Positions 16,567 to 26,106 are shown, counted from the first letter of the stretch. The stretch is DNA of 64,000 bases from Spirosoma profusum (GCF_014699005.1 NZ_JACWZY010000001.1:310001-374000), one strand, 5' to 3'. The notes: generated by a model from the letters alone, not told the origin. A program made the numbers and translations.

Positions 16567-18918
16567 CTAATCGGAACGTAGCGACTTCACTGGGTTCGCC
16601 AGCGCGGCTTTTACGCTTTGGAAACTTAACGTAGCGAACGCAATCAAAATGGCTAGTAAACCCGCCAGCACGAACATCCACCACTCCAATTTGACTCGAT
16701 AAGCAAAATCCTGGAGCCAACGATCAGCCGCCCAATAAATCAACGGACTGGCAATCAGAATAGCCAGCAGGACCAGTTTGAGGAATTCGCGCGAAAGCAG
16801 AACAAGGATACTACTTACCGATGCGCCCAACACTTTGCGAACGCCGATTTCTTTCGTTCGACGTTGAGTGGAGAAGGCCACCAGCCCAAACAATCCCAGA
16901 CAGGAAACCAGTACGGTTAAACCGGCAAAACCATTAAATACCGAGATCATCAAACGATCTTTCCGGTACTGTTCTGCAAACGAATCATCCAGAAATTTGT
17001 ACTCAAATGGATAAGCCGGGTAGTGCCGTTGCCAGATTGATTTTACAACGTCGAGATTTGCCGGCTTGATACGTACCATCACGTTACTAATCGGGAACGT
17101 ATTGTAAATCATGACCAGCGGCTCTACCGGATTGTGCAACGATTTGTAATTGAAGTTTTTAACCACGCCAACTACTTCGCCTTTGTGGCCAAATCCATCA
17201 ATTGTCTGACCAAGCCCGTTTTTCCAGCCCGCCAGCTTCATGAAGGCTTCGTTGACCAAAAAGCCTCCTTTCTGGTCAGATTTCGTACGTGACGATACGT
17301 TCCGTCCGGCTTTCAAACGAATATTCAGCAAGGGCAGGAACGTATCGTCGATGAATATGTAATTACACATCACCTCCCGCTTTTTGCCATACGACTGAAT
17401 ATTTGTAGAAGCCATTGCTGTGGGGCCATTCGCTAAACCCGATCCCAACGTAACGGCTCCTACTTCACTACGTTGCCGCAGACTATTGGCCATTGCTGTG
17501 GCGCCAGCTCGCGCTACAGAATCATCGGGCAGATAAACGCTGAGCACCTGATCGCGGGTGAAGCCAATGTCGTAGGTTTGCATGTAATCCATCTGCCGGT
17601 GAATAACCAACACGCCGGCAATCATGGTAACGGCCAGTACAAATTGAAAAACGATGATTGATCTCCGAAACCAGGGCGCGTGTCCATAGCCGCTCAACGT
17701 ACCTTTCAATACGGCCACAGGCTGATAACCTGATAGGACAAGTGCAGGATATAACCCGCCTAAAAACGTGACGATCAGCCAAAAACCAATGGCTAGCTGA
17801 AGCGATTCCAGCCAGGAAATCTGTAATTGAATAGTCAGTAATTGATTGAAAAACGGGATCGCTAACTGCGTTAACGTAACAGCAAAAAGCAGAGCTAAAC
17901 CGCTTAACAAAAATGACTCGAACAGAAACTGGCGAACCAACTGACCACGTTTCGCACCGTTAGCTTTGCGGATACCCACTTCTTTCGCACGTTCGGTAGC
18001 TTTGGCTGTCAACAGATTGATGTAGTTGAGTAGTGCAATTGCCAGCACAAATGCGGCCAGAAAGGCAAATAAATAACTGTACTGCTTATTCCCTTTTGGT
18101 GTGTCCTCTATCATGCCCTGACTATAGTGAACGTCGCGCAATGGCTCTGCCGGAAAACGTATTGAATAGCCTTCAGCGCCCATTTTCTTGAGTTCAGGAT
18201 TGACATATTTTGCAGCCAGGAAGTCTAGTTTTTTGGCGAAATCTGACAGATTGGGCTCATTCCGAAAAAGTACGAAAGTATACGCCGGAAAATCTTCGGC
18301 GAGCCACGCCTGACTTACTGGCGGTTTCTGGCTAAGCAATGCCCGAATCGGTAGATCTGAATTGCTCGGTGGATTCGCAATGACGCCCGTAATCTGATAC
18401 GTCTCCTTGTTGATTTCTATGGATTTGCCCAGTATATCGGTTCTTCCAAAATATGAACTGGCAAATCGCTCAGTGACCACCGCACTGTTGGGATTAAGCA
18501 GTGCTTTTGCCGGGCTGCCCGATAGAAAATTGAAAGCGAACACCGAAAAAACGTCATTGTCGGCGTAGTATACATCGGGTTCACTTATCAACTTGGTTGG
18601 CGTCCGGACAGTTGCTGAGGTAATGCGAAAACGAACGGCTGTCTCCACTTCTGGATAATCCCGTTTCAGTACTTCGGCCAGCAACATCGGCGCAGAAGCA
18701 ATCGACAACGGTGACTCCGGCGTTTTCATGTCGGTCGTTAGTCGGAAAATTCGGTCGGCTTTCGGATGAAACGTATCGTAGCTAAACTCGTGATTCACAT
18801 ATAGAACCATGATGAGACAAGCCGACAAGCCAATTGCCAATCCGCCAATGTTCAGCCCTGTGTAGAGCTTATTACGCCAAAGATTTCTGAATGCGATTTT
18901 GAGGTAGTTGAGTAGCAT
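16567..18918 (-). CDS. ABC transporter permease 4, MacB/FtsX type (783 aa)
   Basis: The frame is open from 18978, but I start at 18918, where MLLNYLKIAFRNLWRNKLYT matches the family. The upstream residues are translated intergenic repeat (18912-18993). First FtsX core: ALLNYINLLTAKATERAKEV with GIRKANGAKRGQLVRQ, differing from the common ACIN and VMG residues. Second periplasmic motif LKAGRNV. Second FtsX core KEIGVRKVLGASVSSILVLL. The tail SLRSD ends in Asp rather than Glu. It lies 78 nt after permease 5 and 58 nt before permease 3, consistent with co-transcription. Confidence 0.94.
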   Translation of the reverse strand: MLLNYLKIAFRNLWRNKLYTGLNIGGLAIGLSACLIMVLYVNHEFSYDTFHPKADRIFRLTTDMKTPESPLSIASAPMLLAEVLKRDYPEVETAVRFRITSATVRTPTKLISEPDVYYADNDVFSVFAFNFLSGSPAKALLNPNSAVVTERFASSYFGRTDILGKSIEINKETYQITGVIANPPSNSDLPIRALLSQKPPVSQAWLAEDFPAYTFVLFRNEPNLSDFAKKLDFLAAKYVNPELKKMGAEGYSIRFPAEPLRDVHYSQGMIEDTPKGNKQYSYLFAFLAAFVLAIALLNYINLLTAKATERAKEVGIRKANGAKRGQLVRQFLFESFLLSGLALLFAVTLTQLAIPFFNQLLTIQLQISWLESLQLAIGFWLIVTFLGGLYPALVLSGYQPVAVLKGTLSGYGHAPWFRRSIIVFQFVLAVTMIAGVLVIHRQMDYMQTYDIGFTRDQVLSVYLPDDSVARAGATAMANSLRQRSEVGAVTLGSGLANGPTAMASTNIQSYGKKREVMCNYIFIDDTFLPLLNIRLKAGRNVSSRTKSDQKGGFLVNEAFMKLAGWKNGLGQTIDGFGHKGEVVGVVKNFNYKSLHNPVEPLVMIYNTFPISNVMVRIKPANLDVVKSIWQRHYPAYPFEYKFLDDSFAEQYRKDRLMISVFNGFAGLTVLVSCLGLFGLVAFSTQRRTKEIGVRKVLGASVSSILVLLSREFLKLVLLAILIASPLIYWAADRWLQDFAYRVKLEWWMFVLAGLLAILIAFATLSFQSVKAALANPVKSLRSD

Positions 18919-18993
18919 AGGGTTTAGGGCTAAGGGCATAGGGTTCGGACTAGCAGTTTTTTTACCCCACGCCCCCAACCCTATGCCCTATGC
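18912..18993. repeat. Degenerate GGGCATAGGGT-type inverted repeat
   Basis: The sequence gcatagggtttagggctaag on one side pairs imperfectly with cccaaccctatgccctatgc on the other. It fills the gap between permeases 5 and 4 and overlaps the first codons of permease 4. Confidence 0.6.
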
Positions 18994-18996
18994 TAT

Positions 18997-21384
18997 TTAT
19001 TCAGAACGTAGTGACTTCACGGGATTCGCCAGCGCGGCTTTCAGGCTTTGGAAACTGACGGTGGCCAGCGCAATAATCATCGCCAATAGACCCGCCAGCG
19101 CGAAGACCCACCATGAAATGGGTTGCTTATACGCGAAATCATGCAACCATTGGCTCATGGCGTACCAGGCAATGGGCGTAGCGATGACAATGGCAATAAC
19201 AACCAGTTTTAGGAAATCCTTAGACAGCAACGTAACGATGCTAATGACCGATGCGCCCAGCACTTTCCGGACACCAATTTCTTTGGTACGTTGTTCGGCG
19301 GCAAAAGCGGCCAGTCCAAACAGACCCAGACACGCAATCAGAACGGCCAGAATCGTGAATGTCAACAATACCTCGCCCTGCTTCTGTTCAGCTTTATACT
19401 GCTTCGAAAAGTTCTCATCCAGAAAATGGAAATCGAGTGTGCTGGCGGGGTCGAAGGTGCGGTAAACCGACTGGATATAGCCCATTGCTTCACTTGCTTT
19501 TTCTGGCTGAATTCGGACATAAACGTTGTCTTTTTCGGCAGGAAGGGGCATTTGCAGCACCAGTGGCTCGATTTTATGCTGAAGCGAATACGTATGAAAA
19601 TCCTTAACAACGCCCACAACGCGAGCGTCGGCGGTATGTTTCTCGTTATCGATGTAGTACCGTACGCGTTTGCCAACGGGCTGCGTCCAGCCGAGTTGTT
19701 TCACCAGCGTTTCATTCACCAATACAGCACTTTGCAGGTCACTTTTGAACGATTCCGAGAAATTACGGCCACCCAACAACTTGATCTGCATGGTGTTAAT
19801 AAAGTCGGAATCCACGGAGAATTTCTGAACGACCTGTGATGTGGCCGATATAGCTCCGTTTTGTTCAAAAAACATCCCGTTGCCGCCGATATTGTTATTG
19901 CCAATTGGGTTGCTGGCTCCCGAAGCTCCCTGAACAACCGGGTTTCGGAGCAGCGCTTCTTTCAGCGCATCGACCCGCTGCCGAACATCTTCGCTGTTGA
20001 TGTGAAAGGTCAATACCTGTTCTTTATTGAACCCTAAGTCCTTGCTCATCACAAACCGCATCTGTCGGTACACAATGCCCGAGCAGGCAATCAGCGCAAT
20101 CGTGGCTACAAACTGAAAAACCACAAGCCCCTGCTTAAACACAATACTCCCCGCCTGACTACCAAGCTGTCCCTGCAAAGCCGCCACGGGTCGGAAGCTG
20201 GATAATCGCAGGGCCGGATAAAGCCCACTCAGTACGCCAATAACCAGCGAGAACACCAGCACCGTGAGCAACGTAGTAGGCAAACCTCCCAGCGACAGCG
20301 ATTTGTCGGCAATTTGATTGAAATACGGTAAAGCTACCTTAGCTAGCAGCGCACTGACGAAACCAGCCAGCAACGTCATCAACATCGATTCGGTCAGGAA
20401 TTGTCCAACCAGTTGCCCCCGATGCGAACCAATAGCTTTTCGCACGCCCACTTCACGAGTACGTTTCAGCGCACGAGCGGTGTACAAATTCACGTAGTTG
20501 ATGCAGGCAATAATGAGGATAAGAAGGGCAACTACCGCAAAAATGTACACGGTATTGGCATTGCCATTCGCGCTGAGTTCATAATCAAGGTGCGAGTGAA
20601 GGTGGATGGACGTAATGGGCTGAAACTCCATCCGATAATCGACACCCTCACCGATCTCCTTTTTTACGTACTTCTGGAAAAAGCCGGGCATTTTGGCCTC
20701 AAGCGTTTTGTAATTACTGCCTTCCGTCAGAAGCAGGTACGTATAAAGTTCGAAAGCCTGCCACCCGTTGGTGTAATTCTCCGGAAGGGAACGTAGCGCC
20801 CGAAACTGCAAATGCGAGTTGGTTGGTACGTCTTCGATAACGCCCGTAACGGTATTTGGAAAGTGATTACTGAGTTCAATAACCTTCCCAATCGCCTTAC
20901 TCGCATCACCAAAAAGGGTTGCGGCCAGGCTTTTAGACACAACAATGCTTTGCGGTTTGCTCAGCGCTGTAGCTGGGTCACCATACAGAAAAGGGAAAGT
21001 AAATACATCAAATACAGACTTATCGGCGAAGTAAATGTCGTTCACCTCAATTTTCTTGTCCTGAAACGTTAAAACGTCACCTCCTTCGGGATTTAAGCGA
21101 ACGGCTTTTTCGACTTCTGGATAGTCATTTTTCAGGGCCTGCGCATACGGTGCCGACGTAGGGGCGAGTTTCAGATTGCCACCCGGCCACTGCGCGTAGT
21201 GAACAACCCGGACAATACGGTCGGCGTTAGTGTGAAACCGGTCGTAGCTTACCTCATTCAGGACATAGAGCACCATCAGCCAGACAGCTGCCATGCCAAT
21301 TCCTAAACCTACTACGTTCAATCCGCTGAATAGCTTGTTTTTCCAGAATGTCCGAACCGTGATTTTTATGTGATTGCTAAGCAT
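18997..21384 (-). CDS. ABC transporter permease 5, MacB/FtsX type (795 aa)
   Basis: Starts MLSNHIKITVRTFWKNKLFS at the only suitable ATG. First FtsX core: ACINYVNLYTARALKRTREV with GVRKAIGSHRGQLVGQ. Second periplasmic motif LLGGRNF, then QLGW and VGVVKDFHTYSLQHKIEPL. Second FtsX core KEIGVRKVLGASVISIVTLL, tail NPVKSLRSE. It has its own sigma-54-like promoter and operator (21454-21560), so it is probably the first gene of a unit that continues into permeases 4 and 3. Phe-rich membrane segments and the WWVFALAGLLA signature near the C-terminus match the array consensus. Substrate unknown. Confidence 0.95.
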   Translation of the reverse strand: MLSNHIKITVRTFWKNKLFSGLNVVGLGIGMAAVWLMVLYVLNEVSYDRFHTNADRIVRVVHYAQWPGGNLKLAPTSAPYAQALKNDYPEVEKAVRLNPEGGDVLTFQDKKIEVNDIYFADKSVFDVFTFPFLYGDPATALSKPQSIVVSKSLAATLFGDASKAIGKVIELSNHFPNTVTGVIEDVPTNSHLQFRALRSLPENYTNGWQAFELYTYLLLTEGSNYKTLEAKMPGFFQKYVKKEIGEGVDYRMEFQPITSIHLHSHLDYELSANGNANTVYIFAVVALLILIIACINYVNLYTARALKRTREVGVRKAIGSHRGQLVGQFLTESMLMTLLAGFVSALLAKVALPYFNQIADKSLSLGGLPTTLLTVLVFSLVIGVLSGLYPALRLSSFRPVAALQGQLGSQAGSIVFKQGLVVFQFVATIALIACSGIVYRQMRFVMSKDLGFNKEQVLTFHINSEDVRQRVDALKEALLRNPVVQGASGASNPIGNNNIGGNGMFFEQNGAISATSQVVQKFSVDSDFINTMQIKLLGGRNFSESFKSDLQSAVLVNETLVKQLGWTQPVGKRVRYYIDNEKHTADARVVGVVKDFHTYSLQHKIEPLVLQMPLPAEKDNVYVRIQPEKASEAMGYIQSVYRTFDPASTLDFHFLDENFSKQYKAEQKQGEVLLTFTILAVLIACLGLFGLAAFAAEQRTKEIGVRKVLGASVISIVTLLSKDFLKLVVIAIVIATPIAWYAMSQWLHDFAYKQPISWWVFALAGLLAMIIALATVSFQSLKAALANPVKSLRSE

Positions 21385-21453
21385 GACGGGTAACTAGTTG
21401 AGGTTAAGAAAGGAGCGCCCGCGAAGGTACGTAACGCTTTCATTCTATAGATA

Positions 21454-21469
21454 CCCAAATGCCATACCA
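21454..21469 (-). promoter_or_regulatory. Sigma-54-like promoter of permease 5
   Basis: The minus strand reads TGGTATGGCATTTGGG, nearly identical to the boxes of permeases 6 and 13. The dyad at 21522-21536 is centred 62 bp upstream of the -24 GG. The leader would be about 58 nt. Confidence 0.7.
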
Positions 21470-21521
21470 AACCGCTAAATGATTGATTATTAAGGAAATT
21501 TAAGAATTATATGAAAGATTA

Positions 21522-21560
21522 TGTCCGCAAACGGACGTAGCAGCCGACCATTTGCGGACA
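21522..21560. promoter_or_regulatory. TGTCCG dyad plus half-site, operator of permease 5
   Basis: tgtccgcaaacggac (21522-21536) is followed by half-site tgcggaca (21553-21560), centred 27 bp away. This is the same core as the permease 13 operator (tgtccgcaaacggacg). Confidence 0.7.
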
Positions 21561-21567
21561 ATTATTC

Positions 21568-21600
21568 TGAACCGCTCCGCCGGGCCGCCGGAGCGGTTCA
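21568..21600. terminator. GC-rich hairpin after permease 6
   Basis: 12-bp perfect arms (tgaaccgctccg / cggagcggttca) lie 3 nt past the stop of permease 6. There is no T-tract, so it may terminate or merely stabilise the transcript end. Confidence 0.55.
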
Positions 21601-21602
21601 AA

Positions 21603-23990
21603 CTATTCACTACGTAATGATTTTACAGGATTCACTAACGCGGCTTTTACACTCTGATAAACCACTGTTGCCCAGCAAATAAACAGCGTGAGCAGGCAGG
21701 CTGCTATAAAAACCCAGACACCAATGTCAGTTTTGTAGGGGAAGTTTTGCAGCCACGTATACATCGAATACCAGGCAATTGGAATGGCGATAGGGAACGA
21801 GAATAGTACTAGTTTCGTGAAGTCTTTCGAAAGCAGCAGCACTACGCTACCAACCGATGCGCCCAGCACTTTGCGAACACCGATCTCTTTGATACGTTGC
21901 TCGGTTGTGAACGTAGCGAGACCAAAAAGTCCCAGACAGGCAATCAGAATGGTCATTCCCGAAAAGGCAGTGAAAATTCGACCACGGAGTTCGTCGGCCT
22001 TGTACGCCGATTCAAAATCCTGATCCAGAAAACGGTATTCAAAAAGCCGGTCGGGATAAGCATCGTGCCATTTCTGACCGATAAAGGCTACTGTTTTCTC
22101 GACGTTTTGGGGCAGGATTTTAATGTGTGTAACCGGAAGCGCCCGACCACATAGCATAATCAGTGGCTCAATAGGGCTATACAGCGATTGCTGATGGAAA
22201 TCCTTCACAACACCGATAACCTGCGCCGTTGGTGGACCTTGTTCACCATTTTGCGGTAAGCTACCCAGAATTATTTTTTTGCCGAGTGGCTGTTTCCAAC
22301 CCATCCGGGTTACAACTGCCTGATTGATAATGACCGAATTAAGTGTATCGGCTGGGATTTTCTCGGAGAAGTCACGGCCACTCACGAGTTTCATACCCAT
22401 CGTTTTCAGGTAGTCGTAATCAACGCGCATAGGCCTGAATCCCATTTCTTTCAACCCGGTATTCGACTCGACCGTGAAAATGACCCGTCCGCCGATGTTG
22501 CTGGTAGGAGACGAGGCCGAAGCAACCTGACGAACGTTCGGATTAGCCAGTAGCTCATTTCTGAATGCGTTGTACGCAGCACGAGGTTGTCTGTCCTCAT
22601 AATTTATTGTTAACACCTGCTCCTGATCATAGCCAAGGTCGTGATTACGCATGAAATTCAATTGCTTATACACAATCCAGGTGCAGATGAGCATCGTCAG
22701 CGAAATCGTAAACTGCGCAACGACCAACGCTTTCCGGAAGAAACTTCCGCCTTTCACGTTGAATGCGCCTTTAAGTACGGTAGCCGGTTCGAATGCCGAT
22801 AAATAGAAGGCGGGATAACTGCCGCTGATGAAGCCTGTAAAGACAATTATAGCCAGCGCAATCAGCAGAAACTGAGGACGTAGTAACTCCCGAAATTCAA
22901 TTTCTTTACCCGAAACGGTATTGAAAAAAGGCAGCAGCGCAACGACCAGAATCAAACTAGCAGCCAGCGCTATGACCGTCATCAACACAGATTCGGTCAG
23001 AAACTGCGCCATCAACCGACTACGTAGCGAACCCATTACTTTTCGAAGCCCAACTTCTTTCGCTCGTTTAGCTGATCGGGCAGTCGCCAGATTCATATAG
23101 TTGATGCTGGCAATTAGCAACATAAAAAAAGCCACCGCGCTAAACGTGTACACGTACCCAATATTGCCGTTCGATTCGCCTTCCATACTCGAGTAGAGAT
23201 GGATACGTGTCAGCGGTTGTAATTCGTAGGTGACTTTAATGCCCATTCGCTTGAAAATGGGGCCGATGTATTTATCGTACACCTCCGGAAATTTGCTTTC
23301 GAGAACTTTCGTGTCGAAGTTTTCGGGCAAAACCAGATACGAGTAGAGGTAAAAACCGCCGAAGTTACCAGCCTGGCTACGTTCGTTTTGGCCGATGGAC
23401 ATTAGCCCGTTAAACGTGAGATGGGAATTCTTCGGGACGTCTTCCAGCACCGCCGTTACTTTATAGAACGTAGTATCATTGGTTTGCAGCGATTGCCCAA
23501 CTGCGCTCTTTGAACCGAAGAATTTCTGTGCCGCTTTCTGCGTCAGTACTACGCTGCCGGGTTGTGCCAGTGCCGTTTTAGGATCGCCTTCGATAAATTT
23601 ATAGCTGAACACATCGAACACGGTGGAGTCGGCGGCATAGATATCCTCTTCGTAAAACCGCTTTTCGCCCTGCCGAAACATCACCCGACCATACGGGAAA
23701 AGCCGAACATAATTTTTAACGAACGGATAATCTTTCTTTAACGTCGGAGCTATGGCAGGTTGCGTACTGCTCCAGCGATTCACTTTATCCGGCTCGGTGA
23801 TGTGAGAAACGATTCGATAAATCTGGGAGCCATTTGCATGATAGCGATCGTAACTCAATTCATCCGTTACGTAGAGCAACAGAAGCAATCCACAGGTAAC
23901 GCCGATTGTCAGCCCCAGAATGTTAATTAAACTGTAGAATTTGTCTTTGCGCAGATTTCGCCAGGCAATTTTTAGATAGTTAAGCAGCAT
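21603..23990 (-). CDS. ABC transporter permease 6, MacB/FtsX type (795 aa)
   Basis: Starts MLLNYLKIAWRNLRKDKFYS. First FtsX core: ASINYMNLATARSAKRAKEV with GLRKVMGSLRSRLMAQ. Second periplasmic motif LVSGRDF, then RMGW and IGVVKDFHQQSLYSPIEPL. Second FtsX core KEIGVRKVLGASVGSVVLLL; the last TM helix (VWVFIAACLLTLFICWATVV) differs from the usual WWMFVLAGLLA. Tail NPVKSLRSE. It has the best sigma-54 box in the window (24086-24101), but an inverted repeat (24010-24067) lies in its leader. A hairpin follows the stop, so it may be a single-gene unit. Confidence 0.95.
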   Translation of the reverse strand: MLLNYLKIAWRNLRKDKFYSLINILGLTIGVTCGLLLLLYVTDELSYDRYHANGSQIYRIVSHITEPDKVNRWSSTQPAIAPTLKKDYPFVKNYVRLFPYGRVMFRQGEKRFYEEDIYAADSTVFDVFSYKFIEGDPKTALAQPGSVVLTQKAAQKFFGSKSAVGQSLQTNDTTFYKVTAVLEDVPKNSHLTFNGLMSIGQNERSQAGNFGGFYLYSYLVLPENFDTKVLESKFPEVYDKYIGPIFKRMGIKVTYELQPLTRIHLYSSMEGESNGNIGYVYTFSAVAFFMLLIASINYMNLATARSAKRAKEVGLRKVMGSLRSRLMAQFLTESVLMTVIALAASLILVVALLPFFNTVSGKEIEFRELLRPQFLLIALAIIVFTGFISGSYPAFYLSAFEPATVLKGAFNVKGGSFFRKALVVAQFTISLTMLICTWIVYKQLNFMRNHDLGYDQEQVLTINYEDRQPRAAYNAFRNELLANPNVRQVASASSPTSNIGGRVIFTVESNTGLKEMGFRPMRVDYDYLKTMGMKLVSGRDFSEKIPADTLNSVIINQAVVTRMGWKQPLGKKIILGSLPQNGEQGPPTAQVIGVVKDFHQQSLYSPIEPLIMLCGRALPVTHIKILPQNVEKTVAFIGQKWHDAYPDRLFEYRFLDQDFESAYKADELRGRIFTAFSGMTILIACLGLFGLATFTTEQRIKEIGVRKVLGASVGSVVLLLSKDFTKLVLFSFPIAIPIAWYSMYTWLQNFPYKTDIGVWVFIAACLLTLFICWATVVYQSVKAALVNPVKSLRSE

Positions 23991-24009
23991 ATAGGTAGGG
24001 GTTTAGGGC

Positions 24010-24067
24010 ATAGAGGTAAGGGCATAGGGTAACACATCGTCAGTTTACCCTATACCCTTACCTCTAT
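24010..24067. repeat. Inverted repeat in the leader of permease 6
   Basis: 23-nt arms (24010-24032, 24045-24067) differ at one position and enclose 12 nt. The repeat lies between the sigma-54 box and the ATG at 23990, so the permease 6 mRNA should begin with this hairpin. It is a GGGCATAGGGT-type member. Confidence 0.75.
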
Positions 24068-24085
24068 TATCCGCTCTAAAACCGG

Positions 24086-24101
24086 CGCAAATGCCTTGCC
24101 A
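24086..24101 (-). promoter_or_regulatory. Sigma-54 promoter of permease 6 (best match)
   Basis: The minus strand reads TGGCAAGGCATTTGCG, matching TGGCACG-N4-TTGC with one change. Predicted start is near 24075. The operator dyad is centred 73 bp upstream of the -24 GG. Confidence 0.8.
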
Positions 24102-24164
24102 GAACGTAGCGGGGCTTTTCTGAGAATACCGAAGCCATTTTTGATAAATGTACCTCTGAGTAAA

Positions 24165-24200
24165 TGTCCGATACTGGACAATCACTGTCCCCAGTCGGAC
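24165..24200. promoter_or_regulatory. Double TGTCC/GGACA operator of permease 6
   Basis: Two dyads lie side by side: tgtccgatactggaca (24165-24180) and tgtccccagtcggac (24186-24200). This is the expected position for a sigma-54 enhancer-binding protein. Confidence 0.7.
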
Positions 24201-24216
24201 GGCCATTTCAACGCAA

Positions 24217-24257
24217 AAATCCCGTAGTCTGACGGAATCCATCGAACTACGGGATTT
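24217..24257 (-). terminator. Intrinsic terminator of the fdhA unit
   Basis: A perfect 12-bp stem (aaatcccgtagt / actacgggattt) lies 43 nt past the fdhA stop and is followed on the minus strand by TTTTT. It separates fdhA from the permease 6 operator. Confidence 0.75.
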
Positions 24258-24299
24258 ACTACGTATCAAAACTAACGTATTTGTGCTGATACGATCCGT

Positions 24300-25490
24300 T
24301 TAATTTGGAATCATGCCGTGCGGGTCGATCACAAATTTCTTGGCGGCCCCCTTGTCAAAATCCTGATACCCTTTTGGAGCCTGATTCAAACTAATGACCT
24401 CTACGTTAACAGCTTTTGCAATCTGGATTTTGTCGTACAAAATGGCATTCATCAACTGCCGATGGTATTTCATTACCGGGCACTGACCCGTATAAAATGC
24501 ATGAGATTTTGCCCAGCCCAAACCAATTCGGATGTTCAGACTTCCTTCCTTGGCTGCGTCGGTACGTGCGCCGGGATCGCCCGTTACGTATAAGCCTGGA
24601 ATCCCGATAGCACCCCCGGCGCGGGTTATGCTCATGGCGGCATTCAGTACGGTAGCCGGATGCTCGGTGCCTGATTCAGAGCCATGTCCTCTGGCTTCAA
24701 AACCCACGCAGTCGACCGCCGAATCGACCTCGGGCGTACCGACGATGGCGGCAATCTGGTCGGCCAGTGGCGTGTCTTTTCGCAGATCAACCACCTCGCA
24801 GCCGAAGCTTTTCGCCTGCTCCAGCCGTTCAGGAATCATGTCGCCCACGATAACGACAGCCGCACCCAGCAAATGACAGGAAGCCGCGCTGGCCAGACCA
24901 ACGGGGCCAGCCCCGGCGATGTACACAATAGATCCTGGTCCAACACCAGCCGAAACGGCACCATGATAACCCGTCGGGAAAATGTCGGAGAGGAGTGTCA
25001 GGTCGCGGATTTTGGCCATCGCCTGATCTTTATCCGGAAATTTCAGCAGGTTAAAATCAGCGTAAGGCACCATTACGTACTCGGCCTGTCCGCCAACCCA
25101 GCCACCCATATCTACGTACCCATAAGCTGCGCCGGGACGGGACGGATTGACATTTAGGCAAATACCCGTTTGTCCTACCTTGCAGTTCCGACAGCGTCCA
25201 CAGGCAATGTTGAATGGCACTGATACCAAATCGCCAACCTTGATGAACTCAACGTCACGCCCGGCTTCAATAACCAGTCCCGTAATTTCGTGCCCTAATA
25301 CCAGCCCGGCCGGAGCCGTTGTTCGGCCACGTACCATGTGCTGGTCGCTGCCGCAGATGTTCGTCGAAACGATTTGCAGAATAACCCCATGATGACACTG
25401 CCGGTCGCCCAGTGCCAGTTTAGGATACTCAATTGACTGTACTTCAACTACACCGGGTTCGATGTAGGCTACACCATGGTTTTGACACAT
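24300..25490 (-). CDS. fdhA: Zinc-dependent formaldehyde dehydrogenase, glutathione-independent (396 aa)
   Basis: A zinc-containing medium-chain dehydrogenase that oxidises formaldehyde to formate with NAD+. Catalytic zinc ligands C46 (ICGSDQH), H67 (LGHE) and D169 (LSDIF) and structural zinc cysteines C97, C100, C103 and C111 are all visible; from memory these match the positions in the Pseudomonas putida enzyme. The NAD-binding Rossmann motif is GAGPVGLA (about 193-200). The length equals the usual size of about 398. The insert GHGSESGTEHPA is typical of this subfamily. It lies 96 nt after the GlcG-like gene on the same strand and ends at a good terminator, so the two probably form a small detoxification unit inserted in the permease array. 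The cytoplasm is the expected site. Confidence 0.92.
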   Translation of the reverse strand: MCQNHGVAYIEPGVVEVQSIEYPKLALGDRQCHHGVILQIVSTNICGSDQHMVRGRTTAPAGLVLGHEITGLVIEAGRDVEFIKVGDLVSVPFNIACGRCRNCKVGQTGICLNVNPSRPGAAYGYVDMGGWVGGQAEYVMVPYADFNLLKFPDKDQAMAKIRDLTLLSDIFPTGYHGAVSAGVGPGSIVYIAGAGPVGLASAASCHLLGAAVVIVGDMIPERLEQAKSFGCEVVDLRKDTPLADQIAAIVGTPEVDSAVDCVGFEARGHGSESGTEHPATVLNAAMSITRAGGAIGIPGLYVTGDPGARTDAAKEGSLNIRIGLGWAKSHAFYTGQCPVMKYHRQLMNAILYDKIQIAKAVNVEVISLNQAPKGYQDFDKGAAKKFVIDPHGMIPN

Positions 25491-25556
25491 AAGAATAGGG
25501 TTTAGAAGTTATTGAGAGTAAGGCCGTAACGTATCGAATTTACTTTGCTACGTTGC

Positions 25557-25583
25557 AGGGTAGGAGCGCGGAGCAGGGATGGC
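25557..25583. other. G-rich spacer between GlcG-like gene and fdhA
   Basis: The spacer contains gtaggagcgcggagcagggatggc, a fragment of the GCAGGGATGGC-type repeat seen at 28676-28745. It forms no clear hairpin here. Confidence 0.3.
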
Positions 25584-25586
25584 TGG

Positions 25587-25988
25587 CTAGCTCAGGGCGT
25601 CAACACCAGCTTGGGCAACGGTATGGTCGTTATCGACGGTACTGCCCGAAACGCCAATGGCTCCGATGATTTCGCCGGAATTATTTTTGATGGGAATGCC
25701 ACCCGGAAATGTGATGAGCCCACCGTTGGAGTGCTCAATATTATAGAGTGGGCCTCCGGGTTGTGATAGTTTCCCGATTTCGCCCGTGGGCATGTCGAAA
25801 TAGCGGGCGGTTCGGGCTTTTTTCTGGGAAATATCAAGCGAGCCCAGCCAGGCACCATCCATTCGGACAAAAGCGGTGAGGTTTGCGCCTGAATCAACTA
25901 CAGCGATATTCATCAGCGTACCAATTTCTGTGGCTTTCGCTTTAGCGGCCTGTACGGCTTTCTCAGCCTGTTCGAGGGTGATAGACAT
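25587..25988 (-). CDS. GlcG/HbpS-family (DUF336) small protein (133 aa)
   Basis: Full-length DUF336 domain: [91 protein letters not shown]. Family knowledge: GlcG is linked to glycolate use and HbpS binds haem, while most members have no assigned role. There is no signal peptide, so it is cytoplasmic. It stands directly upstream of fdhA on the same strand, and GlcG-like genes commonly sit beside C1 and alcohol oxidation genes, so a link to aldehyde metabolism is plausible but not shown. Confidence 0.88.
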   Translation of the reverse strand: MSITLEQAEKAVQAAKAKATEIGTLMNIAVVDSGANLTAFVRMDGAWLGSLDISQKKARTARYFDMPTGEIGKLSQPGGPLYNIEHSNGGLITFPGGIPIKNNSGEIIGAIGVSGSTVDNDHTVAQAGVDALS

Positions 25989-26023
25989 AATGCAAATTGT
26001 TGAGTTGTAGAATTAAATAAATG

Positions 26024-26068
26024 AAGCTTCAGCGTATCGGCGGTAAACCCATCGATATGCTGAAGCTT
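26024..26068. repeat. Inverted repeat upstream of the GlcG-like gene
   Basis: 16-nt arms (aagcttcagcgtatcg / cgatatgctgaagctt) with one mismatch enclose 13 nt. The repeat starts 36 nt before the ATG at 25988 and could shape its leader. Confidence 0.55.
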
Positions 26069-26106
26069 GCCTTTGTTCTATACTACCAACAGATACTGCA
26101 ATTGTT

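Noticed and set aside
18919-18996. Promoter between permeases 5 and 4
   Set aside because: Only a decayed inverted repeat is present; no -7 or sigma-54 box could be found.
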